From the NCBI RefSeq assembly GCF_003573695.1, contig NC_039366.1, positions 165,182,339 to 165,246,338 of the forward strand: DNA of 64,000 nucleotides, written 5' to 3'. Shown piece by piece: positions 34,987 to 46,475 of the stretch. A program made the position numbers and the translations under genes. How positions within the stretch are numbered: position 1 is the first letter of the stretch; every line of letters begins with the position of its first letter. Below the pieces are notes generated by a model that saw only the letters and a program-made list of their open reading frames with translations, was not told the DNA's origin and searched no databases. The DNA is from Papaver somniferum. Taxonomy: Eukaryota > Streptophyta > Magnoliopsida > Ranunculales > Papaveraceae.

Positions 34987-35117
34987 TGATCGAATTTTAT
35001 ATAGTGGTAAATAAAGTTGTCGTTCACTCGGACTTGATGGATTGATTTTAAGAATTAATAAACTAAAAGAAAAGAAAAAATATACACAAAATATTGTCAC
35101 AGGATGAAGAGTGTTAC
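34987..35117 (-). repeat. Subfamily-2 LTR, U5-end fragment
   Basis: Matches 35969-36100 and 40571-40700; cut at GAGTGTTAC. Confidence 0.85.
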
Positions 35118-35442
35118 GTGTCGACTCAGCTAAATCCCTGAGGGACTCTTCTAGAGCTTCTAGAGAAGGAATAGGAACAGAAGGATCATAAAAAGGACTA
35201 CTTTTCAATAGTTTGATTGTATCCTCTAGAGACAAAGAACTATTACTATAATTATCTTGCTCGAATGACCGATGCGCGTGTGGATAATAATTGGGATCAC
35301 CATGGTATGACCCATAACCTTCAAAAGGTTGGCGTTCCCAACCACTATTCACACTATGGTCATAAAAGGAGTAATGTCCATATTGTTCAGTTGGATATTC
35401 ATTGTATTGGCTATTGTAATACCAGTTTGACATTCTCAACAC
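35118..35442 (-). pseudogene. 5' end of subfamily-2 ORF, truncated by deletion
   Basis: Same N-terminus as the ORF at 40020 (MLRMSNWYYNSQYNEYPTEQ), about 108 codons, Tyr/His/Ser-rich, ending within the LAESTR repeat where a deletion joins it to the LTR fragment at TTAC (35114-35117). Not functional. What follows in that frame up to 34972 is LTR read-through. Confidence 0.75.
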
Positions 35443-35968
35443 AAAATAAACCCACTGACAGGGGATTCGCGGGTGTTCAGAAAACCTTACCTCCCGTTCC
35501 AGACGGGGGATGAACCGTTGAAGTCGACTCGGGCCACGACTCCGATGTCGTGTACGAACCCGAGGAGCCGAGACAGTATCGTAACTGTCGTCCTTCCCTG
35601 CAGCAGTTTTATTTAAATTAACCCTTCCTTAGGGTTTTAAAAATAATGTCCAAAAGAAAGTCCCAAAAATAAAAGATTACAAAAATATAACTCTAATTAC
35701 AGTTCAAAAAAAAAATAAAAAATATCTAATAAAAATAAATTAACTATATGCAAAAATATTCTTCTTTACTCCTTTGGATTTCTCTTTTCTTTCCTTATTT
35801 GGCTTCGCTTTACTTTTCAACACTTTCTCTTTTACATAAGCTCCGCACCAAGTCTGAAAGCAAACAGAAAAATACCAAAACGCGTAAAAAAGAACAAAAA
35901 TAATAAAAATAACAAACAAAACCTAAAAACAAATCTATACACAAGTCCCCGTCGGCGGCGCCAAAAAT
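35443..35968 (-). other. Leader and primer site of the truncated subfamily-2 unit
   Basis: Co-linear with 40021-40570. Minus strand TTTTTGGCGCCGCCGACGGG primer site at 35955-35968; the leader contains a GC-rich block (35480-35600) and AT-rich runs. No gene. Confidence 0.7.
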
Positions 35969-37118
35969 TGATCGAATTTTATATAGTGGTAAATAGAGTT
36001 GTCGTTCACTAGGACTTGATAGATTGATTTTAAGAATTAATAAACTAAAAGAAAAGAAAAAATATACACAAAATATTGTCACAGGATGAAGAGTGTTACT
36101 GGAACTATGATTTCGTCGAATTCATAACATAGGGTTCAATTTATTTATTCTCAACAATTAAAGCTCAATGAATAAAATTAACATGGACCCTGGTTTTGCC
36201 AAGGTAGATTCTCAAAAGATTAGTTGTAAATCCTAAGCATGATGTATCAAAACATTTAAGCTAAGCATACCTCACCAAATTAAATGGCAACCAATTAATT
36301 CAAATCATATTTCAATTAAAATTAATGCAAAAGTCTTAAAAAGAATTAAATAATTTTACCCATGTATGAAATTCGTCCGTCGTCCGTCGTCCTAGTGTTG
36401 GGGTTTAGCTCATCACGTAGAAAACACACTTAAAATATTTATTCATGGCTCAAAAAGTGTTTACAAGATGATGAAATGTAATGAGAAGAATAAAACAATG
36501 ATTTTGCTCTCCCAAAACTCCCCTCTCTCGATAATCATGTTTGGTCCTACTAGCACCCTATTTATATACAATAACCCATTACTCAAACATCTTTTCAAAA
36601 TCTTCTTCCATAACTCCATCAAATCTTCTCTTTAATGAAAGATATCTCATGAATAATTTCTTTCTCCGTTATCACAAATCTTCTTTATTTGCTAGAATAA
36701 AATCCTAGGGATTTTTTTTTTTTTTTTTAAATAAAACACCAGATTTTCTTTCTCCTTTTCAATAAAAACCAACTCATAAATATATTATCTCTTTTACCTT
36801 CAAGATATGGAAACTTTCTGTATAATAGGCAAGAAGATATCTTTGCCTCGAATCTTTAAAATCTCCCATAAATTCCGTGAATCTGTTTCAAAATGAAGAA
36901 GGAGAGGGTGCCTCTATCCATTTGCTGGGTGCCTATAACAAGATTGATGCTCTTATCTGAAATGAGGATGCCTTTAACACTTTTAAGCCAATTCTTCCAA
37001 AAATGTTTATTCCCCAAAAATACCTACAAACACGAAAAACACTGTAAAATAAATACGAAATCGAGTGCCAACAAAATATAGTATTGAGATCAATTTAGAC
37101 ACAAAAATGTGTCTATCA
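35969..37118 (-). repeat. Subfamily-2 LTR, middle copy (1,150 bp)
   Basis: Minus strand TGATAGACACATTTTTGTG to CGATCA. ORF 36893-37081 recurs at 41499-41687 because the LTRs are copies. Confidence 0.9.
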
Positions 37119-38233
37119 AATACCCCCAAACTTATTATTTGCTAGTCCTCGAGCAAATCTAATATAGAAAAATAAAATGACTACACTTAGCACGTGCAAC
37201 AAGCCGTTAAACCGCTAGGTGGCCCTACCGGCGGAGTGTTGTCTCCGGAGGGTTTACCAGAGGTGTACCCACAAAACCTTTACTCCAGACCCTAACTATC
37301 TACGCAGAACCTTGGAAGGCACTAAAGAATCTCCTTGGTTGGCATACTCTCATTGACTACAAGAGGAAGTACTCTGATACGAAATTCCAATTGATGTACA
37401 CGAGTTTGCACTCAAGCATACTAAAATTCATATAAGTGACAGAGCTCTACTCAGATAGTTTTTGTACATCATAACCGGAGTCAACCAATCACATGGAAAG
37501 ATTAAGAAGATGGATGTAGAGAAAAACATAGATGGTTTTGATGTAGACTAAGGTGAACCTATCCTAATGGACTGAGATAGCGGTCTGAGTAATATCAACA
37601 CAGCTGGCATATACAAGGGAACCGGCGAATGATAATCCTAACTCTAGGTCAACACAACTGGCATATACAAGGGCACCAGTAGTCGACTTTATTGAATTTA
37701 TTCCGGTTGGTCTGATGGTCTGGTCTCAAATATTTTCATTTTTTTTTTTTTGTATCTCAATCACTCTATTTCACCCAATCACTTATAAGAAAAGAAAAAT
37801 AAAAACAGAAGGTGAAAAGGATTCAACGAGATATGGCGAAACTACTATGTTTCTTTTTAATTCTAACACCTGAGCTCTGTGCTTTTATGAATAGACTCTT
37901 TAGATGTTTCCATCTAATCAGATTGGTTCCTCAACTCCTACAACCAATATGTTCCCGTCCACTTAGATTGGTTAGTCCCAACCTTAATAAGCATAGATTT
38001 CTAGGCTCTGGAGTTTATTTATTGCAACTAAAAAGTTTCTCCCATACCCCCAAACTTAAATCTAACATTGTCCTCAATGTTCTAAAGATAAAATTAAAAA
38101 CATGAACAAGGAGAAACCATTACCACTTGAAGCAAAAGAGATAAGGAAAGATATTACCGTGTCGCAAGAATATTGGGTTACCTCCCAAGAAGTGCTAAGT
38201 TTAAAGTCTTCAGCCAGACCAATAAAGGATTAG
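37119..38233 (-). promoter_or_regulatory. Subfamily-2 3' non-coding region with two polypurine tracts
   Basis: Minus strand AAGTTTGGGGGTATT lies before the LTR, preceded by CTCGAGGACTAGCAAAT; a second tract, AAGTTTGGGGGTATGG with ACATTGAGGACAATGT, lies at about 38045-38080. At 37590-37680 two copies of an ~80-bp block carry CACARCTGGCATATACAAGG, perhaps the counterpart of the stem-loop array of subfamily 1. At 38165 the block GGGTTACCTCCCAAGAAGTG is shared by many plant Athila-like elements. No gene. Confidence 0.6.
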
Positions 38234-40020
38234 TCACCTTATGGAAGCATAGAGTAATAGCCGGAATAAATGCGGATCACCAAAACCAAATAGGGCTATC
38301 ACAAGTAAAAGGAATCTGCAACATGCCAAGAAAATTAGGAAATAAAGCACACCCTTGTCTAGTTTCCTGTTTAAGAAAACTACATCTAGTTGTGGTTCAG
38401 GTTTAGGTTCTATAACTGGGTCTAGATAAAATATATTCATGGGCTGGACTTCCTCAAAGGCAGGATCCTGAAGATCAAGTTGTAGAGTCTGAAAATACTC
38501 AACTAAGAACTTAGAAGCACATAACAATAACCTAAATAATTAGGGATCCTCTAAGTCAATCAGATTTGACTCACACTGTTGACCACAGTGGTGGTCATTC
38601 TTAAGCAAATGTGTCGACCCTAATTTTCTAAAGTAATTAGTCTCAAAACTTAATAACTGACACATCTGAAACTCATATGTTCCCACAATTGGAAGGAAAG
38701 TTTTTGGTGGGAAAACAAAGTCAATTTTGGTATCATAGCCTGGGTTAACCACATCAACCAGAGGATGGGTTTCTAACAACTGAGATTCATTCTGGACAAC
38801 ATGAGGTTCGGGAAAACGTTTATGAAGATAATCTTGTAAAATGGTTGAGGAATATATGTTAATTCCCAAGTGAGGGACCATTCTAAGAGTTAAAGCACAT
38901 GGATAATAATCACCCCCAAACTTAGAGTTTTCAGTGTCTCTAGAAAGACTAATCACAACTTCCCTAATTTCTAGGCCATCAGATTCCTGAAAATGATCAA
39001 TTGATTCTTCTAAGTAGGGTTCATCCTCACTCATCTCAACGAGTTCATTTTCTTTTTCTAAGTCTAATTTTTCTAAATCGCTAGACTCTAAAACAATATT
39101 CTCAGAATAAACTCGTTCCTCAAAACTATCATCGGCATCGTAAAAAGGAAATACTACATCGTCTAAAACAGGGATACCTCTAGTCAAATCCTCATCCTTT
39201 TGAATAGGTAAAATATCATTAAAATTATTTGGATTTGAACTAGAAGTAACATGATTATTATAAAGCTCAGTTGGAGTAATAAATTCCTGATCACTATGCC
39301 TACAAATTTCAAATTCTTCATCAACATTATCCTCATCATAATCATTATAATAACTGAAAATGGTTGAACCTCATCTAAAGTAGTGTCTCCATTTCTAAGC
39401 TCATCATTAGGTGAATGGTAACTATCCTCATTTTCAAGGGTGAAACTGGGAACACTGTGTTGGAAATTCAGATTATTTCGAGCAATTCTTTCATTCGTCT
39501 CTAACTCAAGTCTACGTGTCGACCCAGCTATCCTCTCAAGGGTCTCTTCTAAAGAAAGTTCCCTTAGTGTTGGATCTAAGTTTTCATTTAACCTGTTGAT
39601 GATATCTAAAGAAGATTCAGTCGTTGTTGCAGCTCTTTCGTCCATAACTACGTTATTCACCTCAGCTAAATTACATGTCGATTCAGCTAACTTACGTGTC
39701 GACTCAGCTAAATCCCTGAGGGACTCTTCTAGAGCTTCTAGAGAAGGAATAGGAACAGAAGGATCATAAAAAGGACTAATTTTCAATAATTTGATTGTAT
39801 CCTCTAGAGACGAAGAACTATTACTATAATTATCTTGCTCGAATGACCGATGCGCGTGTGGATAATAATTGGGATCACCATGGTATGACCCATAACCTTC
39901 AAAAGGTTGGCGTTCCCAACCACTATTCACACTATGGTCATAAAAGGAGTAATGTCCATATTGTTCAGTTGGATATTCATTGTATTGGCTATTGTAATAC
40001 CAGTTTGACATTCTCAACAC
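38234..40020 (-). pseudogene. Subfamily-2 Athila-like ORF (about 595 codons, one frameshift, one stop)
   Basis: From ATG 40020. N-terminal ~75 residues are Tyr/His/Ser/Gly-rich (WYYNSQYNEYPTEQYGHYSF); residues ~75-240 are helical with repeated LAEST(R/C)xLAE and ERIA heptads. Loss of one T near 39350 shifts the frame; the correct reading continues through 39187-38540, an acidic stretch and a conserved block LTLRMVPHLGINIYSSTILQ. A TAA at 38540 then interrupts, and the frame goes on with LFRLLLCASKFLVEYFQ and ends with GDPHLFRLLLYAS near 38234. The end motif and the 'LGL/LGI...LL.YF/DYL' block link it to the subfamily-1 ORF. Likely a gag-like structural protein of a non-autonomous family; inference. 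Confidence 0.55.
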
Positions 40021-40570
40021 AAAATAAACCCACTGACAGGGGATTCGCGGGTGTTCAGAAAACCTTACCTCCCGTTCCAGACGGGGATGAACCGTTGAAG
40101 TCGACTCGGGCCACGACTCTGATGTCGTGTACGAACCCGAGGGGCCGAGACAGTATCGTAACTGTCGTCCTTCCCTGCAGCAGTTTTATTTAAATTAACC
40201 CTTCCTTAGGGTTTTAAAAATAATGTCCAAAAGAAAGTCCCAAAAATAAAGTCCAAAAAAAAATGTCCAAAAATAAAAGATTACAAAAATATAACTCTAA
40301 TTACAGTTCAAAAAAATAAATAAAAAATATCTAATAAAAATAAATTAACTATATACAAAAATATTCTTCTTTACTCCTTTAGATTTCTCTTTTCTTTCCT
40401 TATTTGGCTTCGCTTTACTTTTCAACACTTTCTCTTTTACATAAGCTCCGCACCAAGTCTGAAAGCAAACAGAAAAATACCAAAATGCGTAAAAAAGAAC
40501 AAAAATAATAAAAATAACAAAAAAAACCTAAAAACAAATCTATACACAAGTCCCCGTCGGCGCCAAAAAT
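40021..40570 (-). other. Leader and primer site of subfamily-2 unit 1
   Basis: Minus strand TTTTTGGCGCCGACGGGG at 40552-40570. The leader holds a GC-rich segment (40060-40180) and runs of A/T. ORFs here on the plus strand are shadows. Confidence 0.75.
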
Positions 40571-41724
40571 TGATCGAATTTTATATAGTGGTAAATAGAG
40601 TTGTCGTTCACTCGGAATTGATGGATTGATTTTAAGAATTAATAAACTAAAAGAAAACAAAAAATATACAGAAAATATTGTCACAGGATGAAGAGTGTTA
40701 CTGGGACTACGATTTCGTCGAATTCATAACATAGGGTTCAATTTATTTATTCTCAACAATTAAAGCTCAATGAATAAAATTAACATGGACCCTGGTTTTG
40801 CCAAGGTAAATTCTCAAAAGATTAGTTGTAAATCCTAAGCATGATGTATCAAAACATTTAAGCTAAGCATACCTCATCAAATTAAATGACAACCAATTAA
40901 TTCAAATCATATTTCAATTAAAATTAATGCAAAAGTCTTAAAAAGAATTAAATAATTTTAGCCATGTATGAAATTCGTCTTCGTCCGTCGTCCCAGTGTT
41001 GAGTTTTTAGCTCATCACGTCGAAAACACACTTAAAATATTTATTCATGGCTCAAAAAGTGTTTACAAGATGATGAAATGTAATGAGAAGAATAAAACAA
41101 TTATTTTTCTCTCACAAAACTCCCCTCTCTCGATAATCCTGTTTGGTCCTACTAGCACCCTATTTATACAAAATAACCCATTACTCAAACATCTTTTCAA
41201 AATATTCTTCCATAACTCCATCAGATCTTCTCTTTAATGAAAGATATCTCATGAATAATTTCTTTCTCCATTATCACAAATCTTCTTTATTTGCTAGAAT
41301 AAAATCCTAGGGATATTATCTTTTTTTTTTTTTTAAATAAAACCCTAGATTTTCTTTCTCCTTTTCAATAAAAACCAACTCATAAATATATTATCTCTTT
41401 TACCTTCAAGATATGGAAACTTTTCGTATAATAGGCAAGAAGATATATTTGCCTCGAATCTTTAAAATCTCCCATAAATTCCGTGAATCTGTTTCTAAAT
41501 GAAGAAGGAGAGGGTGCCTCTATCCATTTGCTGGGTGCCTTTAACAAGATTGATGCTCTTATCTGAAATGAGGATGCCTTTAACAATTTTAATCCAATTC
41601 TTCCAAAAATGTTTATTCCCCAAAAATACCTACAAACACGAAAAACACTGTAAAATAAATACGAAATCGAGTGCCAACAAAATATAGTATTGAGATCAAT
41701 TTAGACACAAAAATGTATCTATCA
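40571..41724 (-). repeat. Subfamily-2 LTR, outer copy (1,154 bp)
   Basis: Minus strand TGATAGATACATTTTTGTG at 41724 to CGATCA at 40571. GTGGG follows at 41725-41729, matching 14818-14822. Confidence 0.9.
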
Positions 41725-42759
41725 GTGGGCCCGGTCCCTAGGCGCCTCTTTTCTATCTTTTATTATTATTATTTTCTTTCTCCTGTTTTGTGTAGGATTC
41801 CTCGTTTGTCCATATTTTTGAATGCTCGTTTGTGCATTTAGGTGCCCGTTCGTGCATCATTGTTGAGTACACTTGCACCATTTTCTTGGGGCTTACTCGG
41901 TGATAGTCCAGATGCTCGATTGTTGAGTAATTATTACTAATTCATGAAATTCAGTGGAGAATTATTCATGAAACGGAGTAATAACTATGAATTGTGCATC
42001 TATTACTAATCCATGAATCCAGCCGGAGAATTCAGGGAACGGAGTAATGGGATAAATTGGTTGTCTATTACTAATCCATGGAGTCAGCCGGGGATTCATG
42101 GAACAGAGTAATGATATATAATAGATTATTTTCTAGGAATTCAATGGCGAATGTCACGGTAGAAAATCTATTGTAGAATCGAGATATGAGATAGTTGAAG
42201 CATCATACTCGTTCTGAAAAGTGTATAGTCAGGGAACAATGTGCAGCGTTGGTGTCCTGAAGGCGTTTAGCCCTCGAGCAAACAATTATGTCCAGAGAGC
42301 CGCCTCAATCTATACACGGTCTCTCTACATAGTCAGGGAACATCGAGTATCGCCGACGTCCTGAAGGCGTTAAGCCCTCCGAAAAACAATTATGTCCAGA
42401 GGACCGCCCAATCATTCTTCTATGTAGAGGTGGGTCTCTCTATGTAGTCAGGAAACAACGAGTATCGCCGACGTCCTGAAGGCGTCAAGCCCTCTCAACA
42501 AACAATTATGTAGGAGGACCACCCAATCGTTCTTCTACATAGAGGGCACGATGAAATGCGTAGCGTCGAAAGCTCAGCTAGTGGGAGGCCTTTCAAGAAA
42601 CATATTCATCGTGGCTCTGAGAGTTACTCGATCAGAGATCATGAAACGTCTCACGGATCGTAAATCATGAATCGTCACATGCGTTCCTGAAGCCGAGTCA
42701 GAAACATGTAGTATCATGATTTTACGATTTTGACCTTTGTCGAAAACCCGCCATCAACA
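41725..42759 (-). repeat. Gypsy-type long LTR, right half
   Basis: Continues 13712-14822: GCATAGG-like, GTTGAGTACAC and GGGGCTTACT blocks match 27560-27670; three hairpin units at 41935-42115 follow the ATTCCATGG pattern; three ~110-bp repeats (ATAGTCAGGGAACA…GACGTCCTGAAGGCG) at 42225-42545. Ends at TGTTGATGGCGGG (minus strand, 42759). Confidence 0.65.
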
Positions 42760-44138
42760 ATTTGATCAAGTAGTGTTAGATGAATGAAGTTAATACAAAA
42801 GTGTTCATATGGCTAACTTCGGTTAACTGTTATTGAGCCAACTCAATATACATGTTTAGGTACGGTTACCCATATATAAATGAAGGTATATTTCATTTGT
42901 GTGTAACAAGATAAGACCATCTAAAGGTGGAGATTTATAGCTTTGGTTTTAAGTAAGCTTGAATCTTAAATCAGGTTTTCATCTAACGGTGAATATTGAT
43001 TGCTTTGTTTCAAAGCTATCAAACCGTGATTTGAAGCCTACATAAGGGAGAACTCTAACAACTGGAAAACCTAATCCCCACACCACTTGTATGATACTAG
43101 TTGCGTACTAAAGTCGATTCTCCTTTAACCTAGGTTATTCCTAAAACCATTATAGGTTAACGACTTGAAGACTTCATTGGGATTCTGAATCCAAACCCAA
43201 CTATTTTCTCTGTAGTTGCGCGTTATGGTCTTACTCGTTCTATCATATTGATTACTATCTTCTCTAAGATTTGCTCGAGATTTATCTCCGGTAGGTAAGA
43301 TATAAAAAGTAATCACAAAGCTCTTCGTCTCATTCTTTATGTGAGGTGATTGATATTTCTAGGATGTTCTTCGGGAATATAAGACCGGATTATCAATTGG
43401 TTTATGTTCACCTTGATTTATCAAAAGGCGGAACAAAAACTTCGTAGGTATTTCTGTGGGAGACAGATTTATCTATCATAATAGACTTATCTGTGTGAGA
43501 CAGATTTGTTTATCAAGTCTTTGACTTTGGGTTGTAGCAACTCTTAGTTCTGGGTGAGATCAGCTAAGGGAATCAAGTGCGTAGAGTCTTCATGGGATTC
43601 AGAGGTGTAAGGAACGCAACTGTACCTTAATCGTGTGAGACTTGGTTAGGTCTCAACTACATTCCAGCCCGAAGTTAACTTGTAGTAGGCTAGTGTCTGT
43701 AGCGTCTTAATACAGTGTGGTGTTCAAATCTGGACTAGGTCCCAGGGTTTTTCTGCATTTGTGGTTTCCTCGTTAACAAAACTTATGGTGTCTGTGTTAT
43801 TTCTTTTCCGCATTATATTTGTTTATATAATTGAAATATCACAGATTGTGTGTAGTTCAATCAATTGGTAAATCCGACCTTTGGTTGTTGATTGAAATTG
43901 ATTGACACCTGAACATTTGTTTTTGATACCGTTCAAGTTATTTCTCATATCAATCGGGCTCACTGATTTCTATCTGTTTGATTGCAGATTGTATTCAGAA
44001 ATTGAGATATAACTCTTGGATGTTTTTCCTTGATTGAGTCTAACTGTCTAGTTGATTCTCTTGGAATTATATTGGAGTTAGTCCATACAGATTGCTGAAC
44101 GAAATATTTGGTGTGGTTGTTAGACCCCCGCTTTTTCA
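42760..44138 (+). repeat. Sirevirus-family LTR, U3 start missing (plus orientation)
   Basis: Reverse-oriented relative of 47683-49110: blocks such as TTTAGGTACGGTTACCC, TCAGGTTTTCATCTAACGG, GTTGGGTTCAAATCTGGACTAGGTCC-like and end GACCCCCGCTTTTTCA at 44138. The first ~1.1 kb of U3 is absent. No primer site follows, so this is a solo or broken LTR into which the Gypsy-type LTR probably inserted. Confidence 0.8.
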
Positions 44139-46475
44139 GTTTATACTTAGCGACATTCAGAGAAATGAGTTCTTGAATGATGCTTGCATAATCAGAATTT
44201 GCAAGGCATGAAGTGTTAGGCTCGGGTATCTTATGAAAAGTAAACCCCTCTGCACTTTGTGACGTGATTAACGGGGGGCATGGAGGACAACAGTCCAAGG
44301 CATGTGCCAGTAAAATTGATCGAAAACGAAGACCAGGTCGTTTATAAGTCCTTGTCATGTTGAGTTAGATGCAAACGACAAAGTCGGGAGGCGAAAGACT
44401 ATGGCAATGATTGTAGTGATCAGTTTGGGAAGAATCATTATGTGCGTACACTTAGGCATAAATAATCATGTGGAATTCATGCCAAATTTGGAGGAATTGA
44501 CTATGAAGAATTTCATGTTTACATTTGAGTATTGATGTATGATTTGAGTTGCAGATGAAGCGTAATGCACAACGCCAAGGTGTGGCTCGAGTATATGAGA
44601 TCAATAGCAAGGCAGTACATCTAAGTGATGTGAATGCTAAGGCATGGAAGTTTGTATAAGGTGTTTTGCGAAATCCAACAAAGATTGTTGAATTTCAGAA
44701 GAGGTTCTGAAAGTGAAAGTGCATATAGCAAAGTTAAGAAAAGTATAATGTTTATACTGGGTCGCATTCAACGAGGTTGAACGAATTAGGTGAGGGAGGT
44801 CTATGATCGGTCAGGATAGTGAAGCGCCAAGGTGGCACGACACAACAAATCCGGCCTAGTCAGTGCTCAGCTAAGATGGCGCTGCACTGCATAGACTGTT
44901 ACAACCAAGATGGCTGGACCATGCAGGGCCAGTGAAGCGCGAAGGTGGCGCTACACTGAAAGAACATTGGCCAAGTAATGAAGCTTATTGGCTGACACAA
45001 TGAGCTTCATTGACGGAAAGGAAAGGCAAGGCCAAGTTGACAAATGCAAGAGTGTCGGCATTAAGTCATATCAATGAAATTGAGTTGGGCCCAAACTCAA
45101 GGATGGTGCAAGAGTGTGGAATATACCAATAGTTGGCTTATGGATTAGTTCAAGGCTGGACAAAGCTTGAATAATGCAAGCAAGTTAGTAATGCAAGAGT
45201 GAGATTGTTGTTGTTGAGCAAGTTGGCTAAGTGAAGCATATGATGCATGAATAACCAGAATGAGTTAAGAAAATGGCTGATATAAGTGTAGTGTGATGTT
45301 TTTCATGCATTAGCTTAAGCCAATAAGATTGCAATTCCATGTTGGATGAGTATTGGAGGAAGGCCAAGTTCAGGTTGCATGTTATGGCTCAAGTGACGGT
45401 TAGGAGTTGGTTATTTGCTTCACAAGTGTGCCAAAGGCGTGAGACAAAATAGAACGGTTATAAATGAAGTTTATAAGCGTGGGAGAGTGTTCATAACTGC
45501 TTTAGAACATCTGTTGGATGCTGGCTCGAGTTTAAAAAGAAACTGACCAAGTTGGCATATTTATTGGCGATTATGGAACTGCCTTATGGGACAGATGGCT
45601 GTCCCATGCATGTGCAGCTGTTGGGCACGGTTTTTGGCCCATAAAGCTGTTGTATAAATAGTGCTAAGGCATATGAAAATCAGCAGGCTTGCATAGGAGA
45701 TTGTGAGACTCAAATTGAGAGAGTTTTTCTAAGGCTAAAGTTTGGTTCCAGGTGAACAAGTCTGTGTAAGTCCCTAAGTGGGAAAGTTTTGTATTTCTTC
45801 CCCTTTATGCAATAAAATGAGGAATTGTGTCATGTTCTAAGTTTTATTGGTTGGCTGATTGTGTTAGTGTATGTATGGCGTTGTTTGAATTATTTATGGT
45901 AAGCATTTGAGAATAAAAAAGAAGAAGAAAGATGGCTAAAGACTTCCATTGTTGAACTGTAGAGTTAGATGTTTGCGTTGATGAAAACTTATAAGGCTGA
46001 AGTACGAGTGATGGAAGCTTGATTCACCAAACCACTGTGTTTTCGAGTTACATTTGCGTAGAAAAATTGCAAGGTGCATTTGCAGGTATGACAGATACCA
46101 TGATTTATGACGAAACTCCAATTTATGTCATGTCTTAGAATTTAGAAAACTTGAAGTTTTTCATAAGGAAATGGGCTAAAGCTACATACAGATACATTGG
46201 GGAAGGGGAAAGGAAAAGGGAAAATGATCTTACAAAGAAAAAATATGCTTTTGAATTTACAAGAAGAAAATGGTCAATTGTCATAGCAAGATTTCGGTAC
46301 CAGAGTAGATATGACATGCGAGGGCTCAACTGAGAAAAATTATTCTTGATAATGCAAGAAAGTCGCTGACAAGAGTCACAGTGCAATTTCAAAGAAGAAG
46401 ATGGAAATACTAGTTACTTTCACACTATGGAAAATTGAAGAAGGAGAAGAAACAAAGTTCAAAAACTAGTTATAA
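44139..46475. other. Unidentified region, LTR-like signals
   Basis: No gene recognised. 44820-44960 has three variants of GAAGCGC.AAGGTGGC. A TATA-like TATAAATAGTGC (45654) and a poly(A)-like AATAAAATGAGG (45812), about 155 bases apart, suggest an LTR of an unknown element in plus orientation. The ORF at 43960-44358 (minus) straddles the LTR end and is not convincing. 46150-46475 is AT-rich, without coding signal. Confidence 0.35.

Larger units (their letters stand above)
14823..41724. mobile_element. Composite of two related Athila-like non-autonomous elements in opposite orientation
   Basis: The outer left end is the U3 start of subfamily 1 (TGATGAGCAC, plus strand); the outer right end is the U3 start of subfamily 2 on the minus strand (TGATAGATAC). 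GTGGG lies directly outside both ends (14818-14822, 41725-41729), inside one pre-existing Gypsy-type LTR. Left arm: LTR 14823-16591, internal 28521-29858, LTR 29859-31646, internal 31647-33185, LTR 33186-34974. Right arm (minus): LTR 41724-40571, internal, LTR 37118-35969, truncated internal, LTR piece 35117-34987. The arms meet at their primer sites. The two LTR families share blocks such as CCCCAACACT, TTCATACATGGGT and GAGAATCTACCTTGGCAA. Confidence 0.65.

Noticed and set aside
36893..37081. Repeated 62-codon ORF (also 41499-41687)
   Set aside because: Inside subfamily-2 LTR copies; no domain, differences not biased to silent sites.
43960..44358. 132-codon minus-strand ORF as a host gene
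   Set aside because: Spans the end of a Sirevirus LTR; no domain or codon signal.
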